NCBI RefSeq assembly: GCF_035582795.1
Contig: NC_134366.1
Location: 30,675,661-30,739,660 of the forward strand
Reading direction: 5' to 3'
DNA from: Mycteria americana
Lineage: Eukaryota > Chordata > Aves > Ciconiiformes > Ciconiidae
Length of the DNA stretch: 64,000 bases
Under the pieces are notes generated by a model. It saw nothing but the letters and a program-made list of their open reading frames with translations. It did no database searches and had not been told where the DNA came from. Made by a program: the position numbers and the translations under genes. Shown piece by piece: positions 50,601 through 63,944 of this stretch (position 1 is its first letter; each line of letters starts with the position of its first letter).

Positions 50601-53600
50601 GCTCCCAGAGGCAATCTAAAGTAGAGCTAGAATAAATCACTCTTTCAGGATGTCATCCTTGGCCCTTGCCAAAATCTCTGGAGATACAAGCTGATGCACA
50701 GGGATAGACTTCAGTTGCATTTCAGAAGATGTCACTGGATAAACCTCATGCTTTTGTTACCCTTCAGAGCAAAATCAAGATACCTGCAATATCCTGGTAT
50801 GAACCTGGTAAGACCTGGACAGCTTATGCAGAACATCTAATAATACCTGTTTCTTGGTATTCTTACTGTGCAAAAACATTAGTCTTGTGGTTCCTCCTAC
50901 AAGGGCTGTGATGTCAGACACTGCAACAGCTGATCAGTTTTGTAAGCAGCCTGATTTTGCGGACAGTGGCATTTATAGCTGAGGATAAACTATTGACATC
51001 TTGGCAGTGGTTTAAACCTTTTCCTGGCTTTGCCACCTGAAGTACAATTTAGAGGTAAACAAAATCTACATGGAAGGGCATAGTGCCAGGTTCTTGTAAG
51101 AAAGCAAGTAGTGGATCTCCAAGCCCTCACCCTTTTACACTTACCATATCTCCAATTATCACATTCGCTTGAATAATTAGTACTTTTTGCAGATAATTTC
51201 TAGCATAGCGGAATGTGAAATCCAGTCCCAGCTTGCCTCCTTTCTGGGTTTTAGCCACTAAAGAAATATACTGTACTCACTCTACCTGGGAGAAAGGAGA
51301 TAGACTGTGTTTCAGCTTGGATGCAGATTGAAGTGCTGCATTGTACTGTAACTCATCTGCCACAAATTTTGAGAAATGATATTTTTTGTCTTTATATGCA
51401 TTTATCTAGATGAGTACAAAACTCAGGGTTCCGTTTCTAAGAATGCAAAGTATCCCATGATCTCTCTTTAATAAATCACAAAAGCTTTATGAAAAGGTGC
51501 ATGAAAGTAATTGCTTTGGCTACTCTTGAGTTTTGCTTGTGTTGTTTTGGAAACTTCTGTGCTGTTACAAATTGTGTGATGTACCACTTATCAAGAAGTA
51601 GTATTCCCGTGTTATCCTTTCTTTAAATACAGTTTCATTTAAATGTAGGGATTTGTATTATTATATTTATGGGAGAAGGATAATAACATGTTTTGATGTG
51701 TGACTGGGCCCATCCTCCCCCTTTGAAGGATATATACAGTATACCCTTAAGATTCACATTCTGCAATTGCATGAAATATATACCTGTAATAAGACTTCTG
51801 AGCAGGAATTTCTGATTTTATTTGAACAGCAGAGTCTAGACTGAAGTGAAAATTATGCGAAGGGGAAAACTACAGTATATCTTGGCATTTTTTCTTATAT
51901 GTACTAAGACATCAAAATTTTTCTTTGAGAACAGGTAGAACATAAGAGTTAGCAAATTTAATTAAAAAGGAGTTTCATAAAGTACCTTCATTTTTTTCTG
52001 TGAAATGCTGTTTTCATCTTACATTGCACAAGAAATCAGATTAAAGACAACAGAATGTTGTTTGTTTACTTGCTTGTTTCAGAACATCCTTGGTCCAAAA
52101 AAGTTGACTCCTGTCTTTCACTAACCTATTTGTCTGACTAACTTACAAGCTTGTATACTTTGAGATGTTGCTCCATTGATGCTGTCTCTGCCCATCTGTT
52201 TTTCCTCTTTGGGACTTGCCCTTAAGAAACACCTCCTTCAGGCTGCCATCCATATTTACAAAGACAAAAGCAGAACACTAACATTTGTGTGAAAGAGCTG
52301 TCTTAACAAACACATGTAGTACTCCTACAGTGTTCAGGCACCCAATAGTCTTGTCTTTTCTCCATGGAATGCAGAACAGATGTGGATGAAAAGAATAAAT
52401 TTTAAAATTGGTATCTTCTGCAAGCATAATTTAAAATGCTGGAGCTCTGAAAAGCAATACCCATGGCAAAAATATCTCATAGGAAATACATTTTACACAG
52501 CCTCTCCACAGTAGAATCATGTAAGGATGCCAGTCTAGAGATTAACTAATTTTTTTTTTTAAGTAAAATAAATAAGCTTTTAAAAGAACAATCTGTATTA
52601 TCAAACTTGGTTTTAGTATATTTGTTTGTAGGGTAAAATGAGCTTTGATTAAAACTTGGCCAAGCTGAAATGATTCATGTGATTTAAAATCAGAAAATTC
52701 CGGTGCAATGGGTTTTAAAAGAAGGAATCCACACTGCATCTTCTCAAGAAACAAATCAGGACAGTGGGAATTTTTGCCTGTCTCCCTCTCCGCTCCCCCA
52801 TTTGATCTGGGAGAGGAGGAAGCGTGATTTTCAAGGTCATAGTTCTTTTAAATCGACTTGCTGGTATACTGTTTCATGACCGTGGAATCTGGAAGAGAGA
52901 GAAGAGTCATTTGAGGGGCAACAGAAAAGACTGTGTACTGTGGATTCCATGAATCTTTTTTCTTTAGAGCCACCTTGAGCCACAGAATACAAATAAATAG
53001 TAGTGATAACACAGACAGGTATGGTTTTATTACATGGAACAGTAAAGGATGTAGTGAATCACTAAGGCCAAGGTTACACAGTCATTTTAATTCACAGTAA
53101 GTCCAAAGTGCTACACAGAGAGACAGTTTTATCCATCCTTTGCCCTTGGCTACTCATGTGCCAGCCTTACAGTTCACGTAAGGCTGTGCAAAAAAGATGA
53201 AACAAAAAGTTTTTACCTGGATCAATTCCAGCTCATTGCTAACGTTAGCATAAAGGACGTGATTGCAAAAAGCATCTTGGAGAAGCAAATGGGAGAGGGG
53301 CAATGAGATCCTACCTTCTCACTACAGGCCTGACTGATCTGATCACGTAGCCACCGCCAGCTGTGTGCATCACACCTGATCTAACATGGACTTGCTGGTG
53401 AGCCAGGCAGTTGCACCTGCTTTCCCCTCTCCCCACGTGTTCCCTGTGTCCCTGCCCCTGGCTTGCACTGGATCAATTGGTCTTGGAGCCACAGGTCTTC
53501 TTGGTAGGGTAGCTTTCTGTCAGATCAGAATCTGGCTCACTGTATGGTTGGACAATTGCAAAATTTGATACAGGTATTGAGAATGGAAGATGGCAGATTT

Positions 53601-54638
53601 CATGTGAAACTGCACCCTACCATCATTGTGACTAGGGAGATATCATTATGATTGGACATTCTCGTTAAAAAAAAAAAAAAGTTATAATTATGTCAGTGCA
53701 ATTGAAAAAAACCTTTTAATTTGTATAGCATTTCCTGAGTTTGACAAATATTTAAAGCAATCTGGAAATTGATTCCATTCTGTATTTGATGAGAAAAATC
53801 CCAGTGGTCTCATGTTTTTTGCTTGTGTTTTCTTTCCCTTTCCAGTAGAAGTATTGAAGAGAGAGAGTTTAATCCAGGTCTCTCATTTTCTCCCCTTCTC
53901 ATCTGGGAACGTGAAGAGGCAGGGAATGAGGAAGGGGGAGGAGATAGCAATTCTTTTACAATTAAGATAAAACTTATGAAACATTTAAGAGGACAAAGAA
54001 AGGTACATCTTCAACATCAAAATGCTGTTCCTGCTAAATTTCAGAGACTGTAACAAACAAGAGCTTCTCAAAGCTCCTCTATTATTTTCTAAAATTAGGG
54101 TATTTTCTGTTAAATAATTTACATACAGGGTTTCTGCTATTTCCCCCTATAATTGTCACAGTGTAATATGCATACTTAATCTGTATAAACATAAAAATGA
54201 TCATTGCTATAGGAAGATATCTAGCATTCAAATATCTTTATGGAAGATGGAGTGGAATCTTCTAGCTAGGAGTCTTGCCCATGTTTGGGACTGGAGATGT
54301 TCAAATCTCAAGGATCTCTGGTTTATGAACCATCACAATGACAGTAGATTCCCTCTCCACACACTACCACTATATCCTTCAAAACTGAGTACTTACCTAA
54401 TGCCAAGCTAGGTTTCAAATAATGTAGAATTTAAAAAAAAAAGGTCTGTGTTTCTCTTTTTCACATGGAACAAGCCATCCCTCTAAATATGTGGCTCAGC
54501 AGTATGACAGTATGGAAGAAAATCTTTTTCGCAACTCCCGCAGCTGCAGGATTTCATCCCAGTTCTCAAGAAATACTTGAAATTGAGATGGACCTGTAAA
54601 ATATTAAATTAGAGCTATTACTTTTCTTAAAGATTTAT

Positions 54639-54669
54639 ATATTGAAATATTTACATATTGAAATATTTA
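54639..54669. repeat. Paired 15-bp direct repeat
   Basis: ATATTGAAATATTTA is found at 54639-54653 and again at 54655-54669, separated by one C. The sequence is very AT-rich, so slippage is the simplest origin. Confidence 0.85.
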
Positions 54670-56389
54670 TTTCACAGTAGCATATAAATGCAATTACACA
54701 GAGAATTCTGAAGGTCCAGCTCTAACAGGGACTGTTCTGGGGGCTCTACCATCACTTAGGAAGGTAAAATCTTTCCCTGACTTGCAAAATCCATTCACCT
54801 TCCCACATCTGTTTTCAGGAACTTGTGCTTCTTGCCAAGCAATTGATGGTCACAGGCCGTAAGATTGGCCTTCACTGTAGTCTATTTTCTCCTCAGCCAC
54901 AGAATGAGATCAGATCCATCAGTTCTTGCTGCACTTTCCAGGCGAGGTGCCAGTATTTTTGCTCTATGCCGCCAGTAGGGTACCTTAACAAAGACATGTC
55001 TTGGCGATTATTTTTCTTTTTTGAAAAACAAAGAAAACTGTGTATATATGTCTTGATGAAGTGGAACTCTAACATAACTGAATGCCTTTTCTTTTGCAAT
55101 AAATTGGATTTTAAATGAGCTCAAATTCTTAAAATACAATTTTTCAAGAAAAAAATGCATAATTTGGCAAAACCAGATTAAAACCAGATTAGTTTCTATA
55201 AAATCTGTGATGATAAAAGATGTCTTCTGTGTCTTTGCTACACATTGTGCTAATCAGTGAAATAATGAATATTAGAAAAAGAAGCATATTAGAAAAGAAA
55301 TTGATTCCTAAATGTCACAATTACATTTAACAGAGGACATTAAAAGCAGTTATTTCCTTTCTTTATTGCTTACTGTTTTTATTGTTTCATTATAATTTTT
55401 CATACAAATCCAAACGAGGCCAGCTCAGCTTCTTTTGTTTACAGATAACTAAATAGAATTTAAAAGGACGCTATAGAAACCCCTTCAGTAGAATTTATGT
55501 TACAGCAATTCACAAAGATTTTTGTCAGTATAGCTGAAGCATCTTTTGTCCTCAGTGAGACCAAAACAAGATTGTATTGGAAAAGCTTTATGTGAGAAGG
55601 GTCATTGACACTCACATTCAAAGCAATTATTCTTGTAAAATTAATTAACTTTTTTTTTAATCTAAGCCCTTAGAATACTTCCCATTAGTAACAGCAGGTC
55701 TGTGCTATGTTCATTGTGGCAGATGTTCTTTACATCCCAGATTTTTTCAGAACAACAGAATGGTTTGACGGATGAAAGGCTGCGTCTGGAAAAAGTGTAT
55801 CAGTCAGTGTCATTAAAAGCCTGAGCCAGAGCCCACTGAAATCAGTGGGAATCACTGGCTTGTGTTCACATTTTTCATATCTTGTTAAGAGGGAGTGAGT
55901 CTTGATTATTAAAAAAAGAATGGAATGACATTCTTTACTTGTATTGCACATAATTTCTTTCTCCAACAGTGAGGAAGAGAAAGGCTGTGTTGGTGGAAGA
56001 ATATGTCATTGCACATATAGATGGTTGGGTCTGTGACCCCAAGAGGCTTGTAGGTTTGCACAGCGACTACCAGGTGGCAAACCCCCTTGGGGAGTCTGGA
56101 TATACTCCTAAGAAGTACTGGTGGGATAACTGGTTGTGGTGCACCAGTACTATTGACAAAGGGAAGAACATTTAAGCAAACAAGAAGGAAGCTAAAGACT
56201 AAGGTTTCTATGATAGTATTCTGTAAAATGCTTCCTGCTCCCCTTGGGATCATGGGAAGAGGTGGAAAGACAGATTTTTACTACCTTGATTGGATAGCAT
56301 AAGTAGGAAGAATGCACATTCATCATAAATAGAGAACAGTTTCAGAATAAAGGGAGTACTTTATCTGAAATTCATCTGAATGAGGTGTC

Positions 56390-56810
56390 AGGGAGCTCAA
56401 AGAGGGAGTTGCTCCATTAGGGAAGCTGAACGAGGAGCTGGTGCTGACAGCAAGGCAGGGAGGGCACAGTGCCAAGCCCAAAGAAGAGCAGAGCAGGTCT
56501 GGTGATGGTAGCCAGGGTCAGCCAGCGGTTCAATGACTGCCAGCCAGGTACACAGCCATGAGGCAAGTCTACAGTCCAGCCAGCATCACGCAAGATCCTG
56601 GTAAGATCAGGCAAGGCAACACAATGTTGTTCAGGCGGGGACCACGGGTAAGACCTGAGCTTAAATGCAGCTCCAGAGCTGCAGAGTCCCCCCAGCAAGG
56701 CTCCTCCCAGCTCTTTCTCACACAGCTCTTTCTCCAGAGTCTGATCCAAGGTCACAGGGCTGCATCACATCACTGGTGGTCTTGAGCACCGACAGCCAAA
56801 CTGCCCTAGG
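56390..56810. repeat. GC-richer unclassified interspersed block
   Basis: This segment is markedly richer in G and C than both flanks and has many CAG/CCAG and AAGGCAGG-like words (AGCAAGGCAGGGAGGG, CCAGCCAGCATCACGCAAG, CAAGGTCACAGGGCTGCA). It resembles fragments of old interspersed repeats in amniotes, but I cannot name the family. It holds a short dyad (TGCAGCTC-CA-GAGCTGCA near 56668). The 112-codon minus-strand open frame over 56417-56755 has no domain I recognise and is treated as chance. Confidence 0.35.
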
Positions 56811-57179
56811 AGGGTGAAGAGCCTCTTGGTGCAGATCCCTAACAACAGTGACACTGTGTGATTTTGACACTTAAAATCTAGAAAGTCATAGGTGAGGGTT
56901 TAAACTGGAGACTGTGGAAGAGCTCACAAATGCACAAGAACACATGGCTCTCAAATGGTGATGCTGCTGAAAAGAAAACTTTGCAAGTTGTGTGTCCTCC
57001 GGTAAAGGATTGGCCAAAGGATGTAAGTACTCAGGTAGGAAATGGGAAACTAACTGAGTGTTTTTTAAATGAGTTCCCAAGATGGGAACAAAACAGAAGT
57101 ACACATACTTATAGGCAAATGCTAGAAGTTTAAGAAACAAGATGGAGGAACAGAAATGTCCTCCCTTTCTTAAAAAAAT

Positions 57180-59220
57180 GACATAGCAGACATTGGAAAC
57201 TTGGTCGGAAGAAGACAATCAGTGGCACACTGTAATATCAAGACAGAAAATATACATGAGGTGATAGAATAAACTGTGCCCAGGGCAAAGACATAGTATA
57301 CATTCAAGAAATCAGAATCAAATAAAACCAACAAATTAACCACCTCACTGAATTTGTACGGATTGAAATTCCAGGCCTGAATTGGACAGAGTTAGTACTG
57401 GGTCTCTCTTAATAACCACCCAGAAAGAATGGCAACACAGACTGCAATATTCTGAGAAAAATCAGGAAGGTAGCAGTTGTACTGAGGCACTTCAGTTATC
57501 CCCCTTCAGACTGGATGAACACAATACTGAGATATAAGCAGAAATGAAAATGTTAGATGTTATGAATGACTCTTTCATGGAATAAGTGGTTAGTGAGTCC
57601 ACATCCAAAAATACAAACCTTGACTTTGTACTGAATAACTAGCAAGATCTAATAAAAATCTTACTGCTGAATTGCTCTTCTCTAACAGTGACCATGTACT
57701 TATTCAGCATTTCTACAAAGGCAGCAAATCTCAAAAAATCCACACTTCTTGTGCTCTACTTCAAAAGGGACATATAGGAAATGAGGAAGCATCTTAACAA
57801 GATATCTGAAAGGGATAGTCCAAGGAATTAAATTCTCATAGGCGTGTAAGCTACTGGAGAACACTATACTGGCTATACTGATAAGCACACCATTAGTGCT
57901 TATCACCTATGGAAATGGCAGAGAAAATATAAAAGGAAGCTGAAATCACTTTCCAGCAAAGTCAAGGAGACTACTATAAACAGGAAGGAATCCTTCAAAT
58001 TGTATGTAAAACAAGAAAATAAAAGGTATCAGAAGCTCTAATAGATTAAATGTAAAAATATGATCAATTAGGCAGAATGGAAAAAGAATTTGAGAATCAA
58101 CAAGATAAAAGAATCAAAATTAGTACTAAGTCATATTTCAAACACAGCAAAAAACATGCCAGCGTCCATTGGGCCAGCAGATGATTTGTATGAAACATGT
58201 ACTTAGGGAGATGAATTCTTTCCATCAGTATTTTCTGTGGAAAAGAAATGAAGATACTCCCATGCTAGAGTGCTATTCTCTGTGGGAAGAGGGCTCAGCA
58301 GACAATCTGTCTGAATTTGAAGTTATTGTGGAAGCAGCTACAGATAAAATATTAAGAAAAAAGGATAAAATGCTCTGATAAAATACTAGGAAACCACCAC
58401 TATCACAAAAACTCTGAAAGAACTCAGGTATGAAACAGTTCAACTACTAATGGCGTAACCTCTTATTTGACCGGGCAGTAAATAAAATAGCAGATGAAAT
58501 TCAATCTAGCTAAATGCAAAGGAAGTGAAATGCAGTGTAGATAAATGTGAAGAAATCAATGCTTCTGAGGAAAAGCAATGCTCACTCATGTCACAAGAAA
58601 AAAAAATCTTAAAAATTACTAGGAAAGGAATAGAGAACAAACCAGAAAACATTATTATTCAACTGAATAAATGCACTATTTGCCTGCATTTCAGTGCTGT
58701 CCTCTCACTACAGAAAGGCTACATATAAAGGTTGGAAAAGATTCATGGAAGGAAAACGGGTCATTGGAGAAACTGAAGTCAGTCTCAGTCACACTATCAG
58801 AAGTGACTGTGTCGGCTGGGATTCTTCAGCCTGCGAAAGACATGACTTGGGAGGTATAGCAGAACATGACAGGAGCCAGGTTCAAAACAAACAAAACAAG
58901 GTTGTTTTTATACATAAGGTAGTAGATCTGTGGAATTCTGTGCCAAATAATGTTGCGATAATAAATAACTACATGGGTTACAAGGGAGAATGGACAAGTT
59001 CTTAGAAGAAAGATTCTTAGAAGAAAGACTGATTACAGACCACTAAATGCACAAACCACATCAGGATCAAGACGTTCCCAAAGTTGAAAATAATCGGAAG
59101 TTGGGAAATCAGTAGATTGTATCATATATACTTGCTCTGTTCCTGCTTTTCTCTGACTGTTCACTTAGGCTAGATAGACCCTTAATCTGAACCAGCACAA
59201 TACCTCTATAGTCTAATACT
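57180..59220 (+). mobile_element. Ancient CR1/L3-like LINE remnant
   Basis: A strongly decayed LINE can be followed in order: a segment resembling the endonuclease/RT junction (57350-57700), a part like GAATTCTTTxCATCxGT near 58210, a part like AATxTAGxTAAATGxAA near 58505, AGGAAAGGAATAGAGAACAA near 58622 (typical of CR1/L3 elements of reptiles), the tail GATCTGTGGAATTCTGTGCC near 58926, and an end GGCTAGATAGACCCTTAATCTGA near 59170. Every frame is broken, and the block is not close to the three young-type CR1 copies. Boundaries are approximate, and the call rests on remembered amniote CR1/L3 consensus. Confidence 0.7.
58999..59028. repeat. Perfect 15-bp tandem duplication in the old LINE
   Basis: TTCTTAGAAGAAAGA occurs twice with no spacer, at 58999-59013 and 59014-59028. 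Each unit contains the dyad TTCTTAGAAGAA. It lies within the ancient LINE remnant, so the duplication occurred after insertion or is a chance slippage event. Confidence 0.9.
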
Positions 59221-62200
59221 TTCATAATTCTTTATTATTATTAATTATTCTTATTTCTTTTTACAGTAGCCCAAATTATGTGTTTCATCTGCTATTTTAA
59301 CAAACAAAAAGAACATGGCTTACTTGATGAGCTCGGTTTCTGAACGTCACATGATAAAAACTATTACTATTCCTTCTATAGCTTTTATGTCTAGGAGCTT
59401 TAATCATGACTCAAAATTCTGCTAAACCTGAAATAAATCATAGGCAGAAAAATAATTAAAAAATGGAAATACTAAGTCTTCCCCAAATGGATTGCAAATA
59501 CAAGCATAGAAGAGGAAACAGAAACAGACAGCTGTAGCAGGGAAGCACAAGTAAACTGTGAGACAATGTGAGAGACAGTATCCATTGGACCTTACATTTT
59601 TTGGGAGCATGGTGCTAGAAGGGTATTTTGAAAGGAAAAATGAACTTAGTTTGCAGGTATTTACATGGAACACATTTTAAGTATGAGGGATGCCTGGGAA
59701 AAAAAAACCCACAAACTTGTCTGAAAATTTAACAGAGAACAAGAGGCCAATACATTGTGTTAAACAAATTTGTATGGCAATTGTCATCTGCCATAAAGAA
59801 ATGGCAGGTGAAAGAAAGAGTAGTCTGTGAACTGTCCTGAAATCAACCCCAAGAAATTTATGACTGATGCAGCAGAGGAGAATTCACTGGAGGGCTAAAA
59901 ATGGAAGAAGAACATGGCAGAAACTGAGAAGAATCATTACAATAGATACGGCAACATCAGAACTGCATTTTCAAAAACCAGAGAAAGGAATATTGATGTA
60001 AATGAGAAGGGAGATGAGCCTAGACAAGAATTTTAGCTGGATGGGCAGATAGGAAAGCTGCATGTCAGGTCTGTTTTGCACTGAATCTTTTGGACATAAC
60101 TTCAGTGGCAGATCTGCAGCAAGGTCTGAGTTGAGGATGATGTCCTTGGTGTGCGCATGAGTGACGGCGTAGTCTCATAGTGGCTGAAAAGGAGGCAGGC
60201 ATATAGAGCCAGGGTAAAGGTAGGATGATCTGTCTTTTAGCTCTGTCAAGCTTGAGCTGACAAAAATCTACAAAATGACATTTTTTTTCTTCAGTTAAAA
60301 TAGCTGTTTGATTAAGGGGTTGCAGGACTGGAACTTAACACAGAGTGGGGAAGAGAGGGTATGGAAGGCAGGAGTCTGCCGCCTGTGAGTATATAAGCAC
60401 AGGTACCTTATGTGGGACCTGACTGCAACAGAAATACATAGATCCATCTTTCCTAATCCTTGGGTTTAACAACTGCATCCTGTATCAGCAAGTAAAAGAG
60501 GGAGTAGGGCCCATCTCTGCCTAATCCTAAAAACCCACACATTACTTAGCATGACAATTCACAGAGAACTAAAGATATAGGTAGCCCTAATTCTAATATT
60601 TCTTAACCTTTGCAATCTTAATATATATCTATATTTCCTTAATTCAGAAAGGTCTTCTATTGAAGATATATACTGTTGTTTTTTTCTTTTCCTGGACTCT
60701 TTTACAACACGTGTACCATGTAATCAAAAAAACCCCATAATTAATGGACTGAGGCTCAGCGTGGCCTAAGGAGTGCAAGAAATATCTTAATATCTGATGG
60801 GAACATTCCCTGGCAGCATTTCACAGCAGTAGACCTTGTAGCAGTCTGCAGTTTATTATTTCAAAGTCTTGTTCAGAGACTATTGATACTGAATTTCCTC
60901 CCTTTGTAATTTAAAACAGCAAGGACATCTGATTCAGTGTTTTTCTCTTTATATTTTACCATATAGTACTAGACAAAAGAGCAGAGATCACTGAGAGAGG
61001 TGCTTGCTGTAATGGCATAGTTAAAGAGTGAAAGCTGGAACAATTCTCTTTGGAAAGATATTTGAAGAGGTCAGTCTCCCTGCTACAGATGGTGGTGTTC
61101 TGATGGGCAAAAAAAGAGTTTGCTGTTTGGATTCAGACAGGTAGGTCATGGCTTTAACTGTCTGCTCACTGACAGGAAAAAAAAAGATACAGGATTTCAT
61201 ACTATTATTTCTCCATTCACAGTTGATGGATGAGTTTAAAACATACTTACTCTTGAGTTTATTTCCTAGATAAGGAAATGTTGTATTATTGTATTTCTTT
61301 CTTTCAGAACTTGACACTTTCATTAAACTAAGAATGATATTTTTAAGGTAATTTATGTGACTGTGACTGTATTCTCTGCTGGCTTGCTATTGTGTAACTC
61401 CTTCTAAAATGGTCTTTACAGAACCACAACAAAGATTCTTTTTTTCCTAGGCCAAAAGTACAGTCAGAAGACATTATTTTCTCTCTTTGTCCAGCAGCTG
61501 AAGAGCAGCACTGAAATGGAGACTCAGACACCTACTCTTGCAGCAGGCTGTGCACTGAAGGCTTGATCTGAAGAGAACCACTGGAATGCTGAGAAAATTG
61601 AAAGACCTGATGTGTTTGACATGACCTGATACACTGAAATATTTCTAGGCATTTTCTAAGTATTATGTTAGTGATGGAGCAGCCATCACATTTTTATACT
61701 AGATGTACTATTTCAGCTCTTAGTAATTTTGCTCTAGAAAGGATATTTTAAGATAATTTTTTGTATGTGTATGAGGGTAGTACTTAAAGGGGCTAAACTG
61801 ACAACACTTACAATCTATTTAATGCATATAGCAATGTCAGTACAGTGCCCAGCTCCCAGCAGTGTGCCATTAATACCTCATTTCTTCAACCAAAAAGGAA
61901 ACTGAACATTTCAACATCCTTGATTATCTACTGAGATTGGCAAAGGCCTTGCAGAAGTAAGGGGATCAGACATTCTCTCTGAAGGCTTCTTTCATTTGGA
62001 GCATGAATTCTCCCTTCTTTTCCCCTTATTTGAAATAGTCTGACTCTACTAAAGGGGGTTAGCATCTACTAAGGGGGACTTATCTTTTAATAGATGTTTT
62101 AACAGCCAGAAACTTCCAAAGAATGATGATCAAAAGATAAACTGGTAGTTCTAGTTAATTTCTATGCTGTACATTTTATTTACTTCTAATTACTAAATTT

Positions 62201-63944
62201 AGAGGATTTGTTGGTAAGCCCTGTGTTTGTAGTGCCCAGAATTTTAGAGAAACAGTGAAAAATTTTAGGTACTTCACAATTCTTTTCATTTTATTGATGT
62301 GTTTTTTTTCTGTTGAGGAATGTGGGCAAAGTATGCAAGCTGACTATAGAAGATAACAATGGGTGCAATGCTATTTTCAGAAATAAAAGTAAGTGTGACT
62401 ATTCCTTTGGAGGGGGAAAAAAGGAGAGGAAAGAATAAAAAGAAAGATTTGGGACAAGAAAGAGTAAGACAGAAGGGCTGAGAGGGCTCGAGTCATGGGA
62501 CAGAGTACAAAGAGGGAAGGAGAAAGGAGCGGTTGGGCAATGTGAGGTGCTGATGAGGTGCAGGGGCAGGCAGCCCTTAATTAACTTCTGCTTGATCACC
62601 TACTCTTGCCAGAACTGTGTAGGTAGAAACTGGAATAATCCTAGCATTTCAGGCTGCCCCAGAGAGCTGAACTGAAAGCCAGACAGTCCATACATCTGCT
62701 TCGACTTTCATGTTTAAAGGAATCATAAGTTCCTCTGCTGCTCTACAGGACGCTCCCCCCCACCCCTTGCCTGTGTTACATGCTGCAAGCCCCCCTTCTC
62801 TGAAGCTGTCTGTGTCCCTCAGTCTGCTCTTCTACACAAAGCCAAATTTGGGGTCAGTTTACTTTTCCTTCCACTTACATTTGATTTGAGTTGTCCTGCC
62901 AATCACCGTGTATGGGACAGGATCGGGGGCTTGTGCCTTGGCAGGCAAGGGATACTGCAGAACTGGTTGCTGCACATGTCAGCATGGATCTGCAGAGTCT
63001 AAACAAAGGGATCTGAGCCCTGCTACTTGTCCTATTAAGACTGCAATTGTGTGTGAAGAGAAAGTAGGATGGGAATGCCAGTTAGAGGGAAAAAAACCCT
63101 TAAGGAGTGAAAAGCTAAGACATGTGCAACTCCTACTGGAATAGGGAAGCTGATCAGTTTTGAAGGAAAGACTAGACTGCATGGGCCAATAGCATATTTG
63201 GGTAGGGCTGGCAAAACCAGATGCAGGAAAGAAGTTCATTATGCAGTCAGGCTACCTATGTAGCCAAGGAATTGGTGGAGGAAACAGGAGGTGCCTGTGT
63301 GAACACATCAACTATAGATGTGATAATGTGCTATTAAAAAACCTAGGAAATTCAAGCACAGAATGAACATAGAATTCACATTTTTCTTTGGAATTTTCTG
63401 CCCTTCCAAAATACTCAAAATCTGAAACACATGAAATTATTATTGAAAGTATTTCAGATGCATAATTACATCATACACTAACTGGCCATCTCTACGCTCT
63501 ATTTAAAAAAAAGAAGACTAATACACCCGTAACACACTACCTGTCTTTGCAATACCAAGAGGCATTTTGGCTCTGGGGAAGGCTTGCATGGGTGATACAC
63601 GCAGAGCTGTGCACAAGCACAGGTTCTTGTCATGGACTGTATGCTTGCCAAACTTTACCTTCCCTCCACGCTTCATCATAGAACTAGTTTGACCCTGCTT
63701 GCCTTTATCCATCGTTAAACACATATATTCCAATAATGCTCTTACAATTCTGTTGCAAGCTTTCATGTTTATCGCTATTCTTGATCCTCAAAGTCTTGAA
63801 GTCATACCAGTATGTCAGAGCATCAATTCTTTAAGATGTCTCTGTTCTTCTAATTACAAAAACAAGTTTGGGGAAAAAGCCAAAAAAGACATCATTCCCT
63901 CAGGTTTTTTTGAACACTTCATAAAGGTTTTGTGCAGCTTTTAC
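59221..63944. other. Intergenic, no gene found
   Basis: Mostly AT-rich, with the purine-rich tract at 62.4-62.55 kb and a short C-run near 62755. No exon or named repeat is recognised. Confidence 0.6.
62400..62545. repeat. Purine-rich tract
   Basis: The plus strand is strongly biased to A and G (GGAGGGGGAAAAAAGGAGAG, AGAGGGAAGGAGAAAGGAGC), interrupted by short pyrimidine stretches. The open frame on the other strand (Phe/Ser/Leu/Pro-rich) reflects this bias. Confidence 0.7.

Larger units (their letters stand above)
43201..56389. other. Intergenic region upstream of NDUFA4, no gene found
   Basis: AT-rich DNA with the tandem repeat at 46.4 kb, the 24-bp palindrome at 47.67 kb, an A-run near 53665-53680 and the direct repeat at 54.64 kb. 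Short open frames on both strands overlap and lack domains. Distal regulatory elements may be present but cannot be told from sequence alone. Confidence 0.6.

Noticed and set aside
55909-56302. Overlapping open frames of 68-114 codons on both strands
   Set aside because: No domain, no splice or conservation evidence, and the frames overlap each other. No viral or cellular family is recognised.
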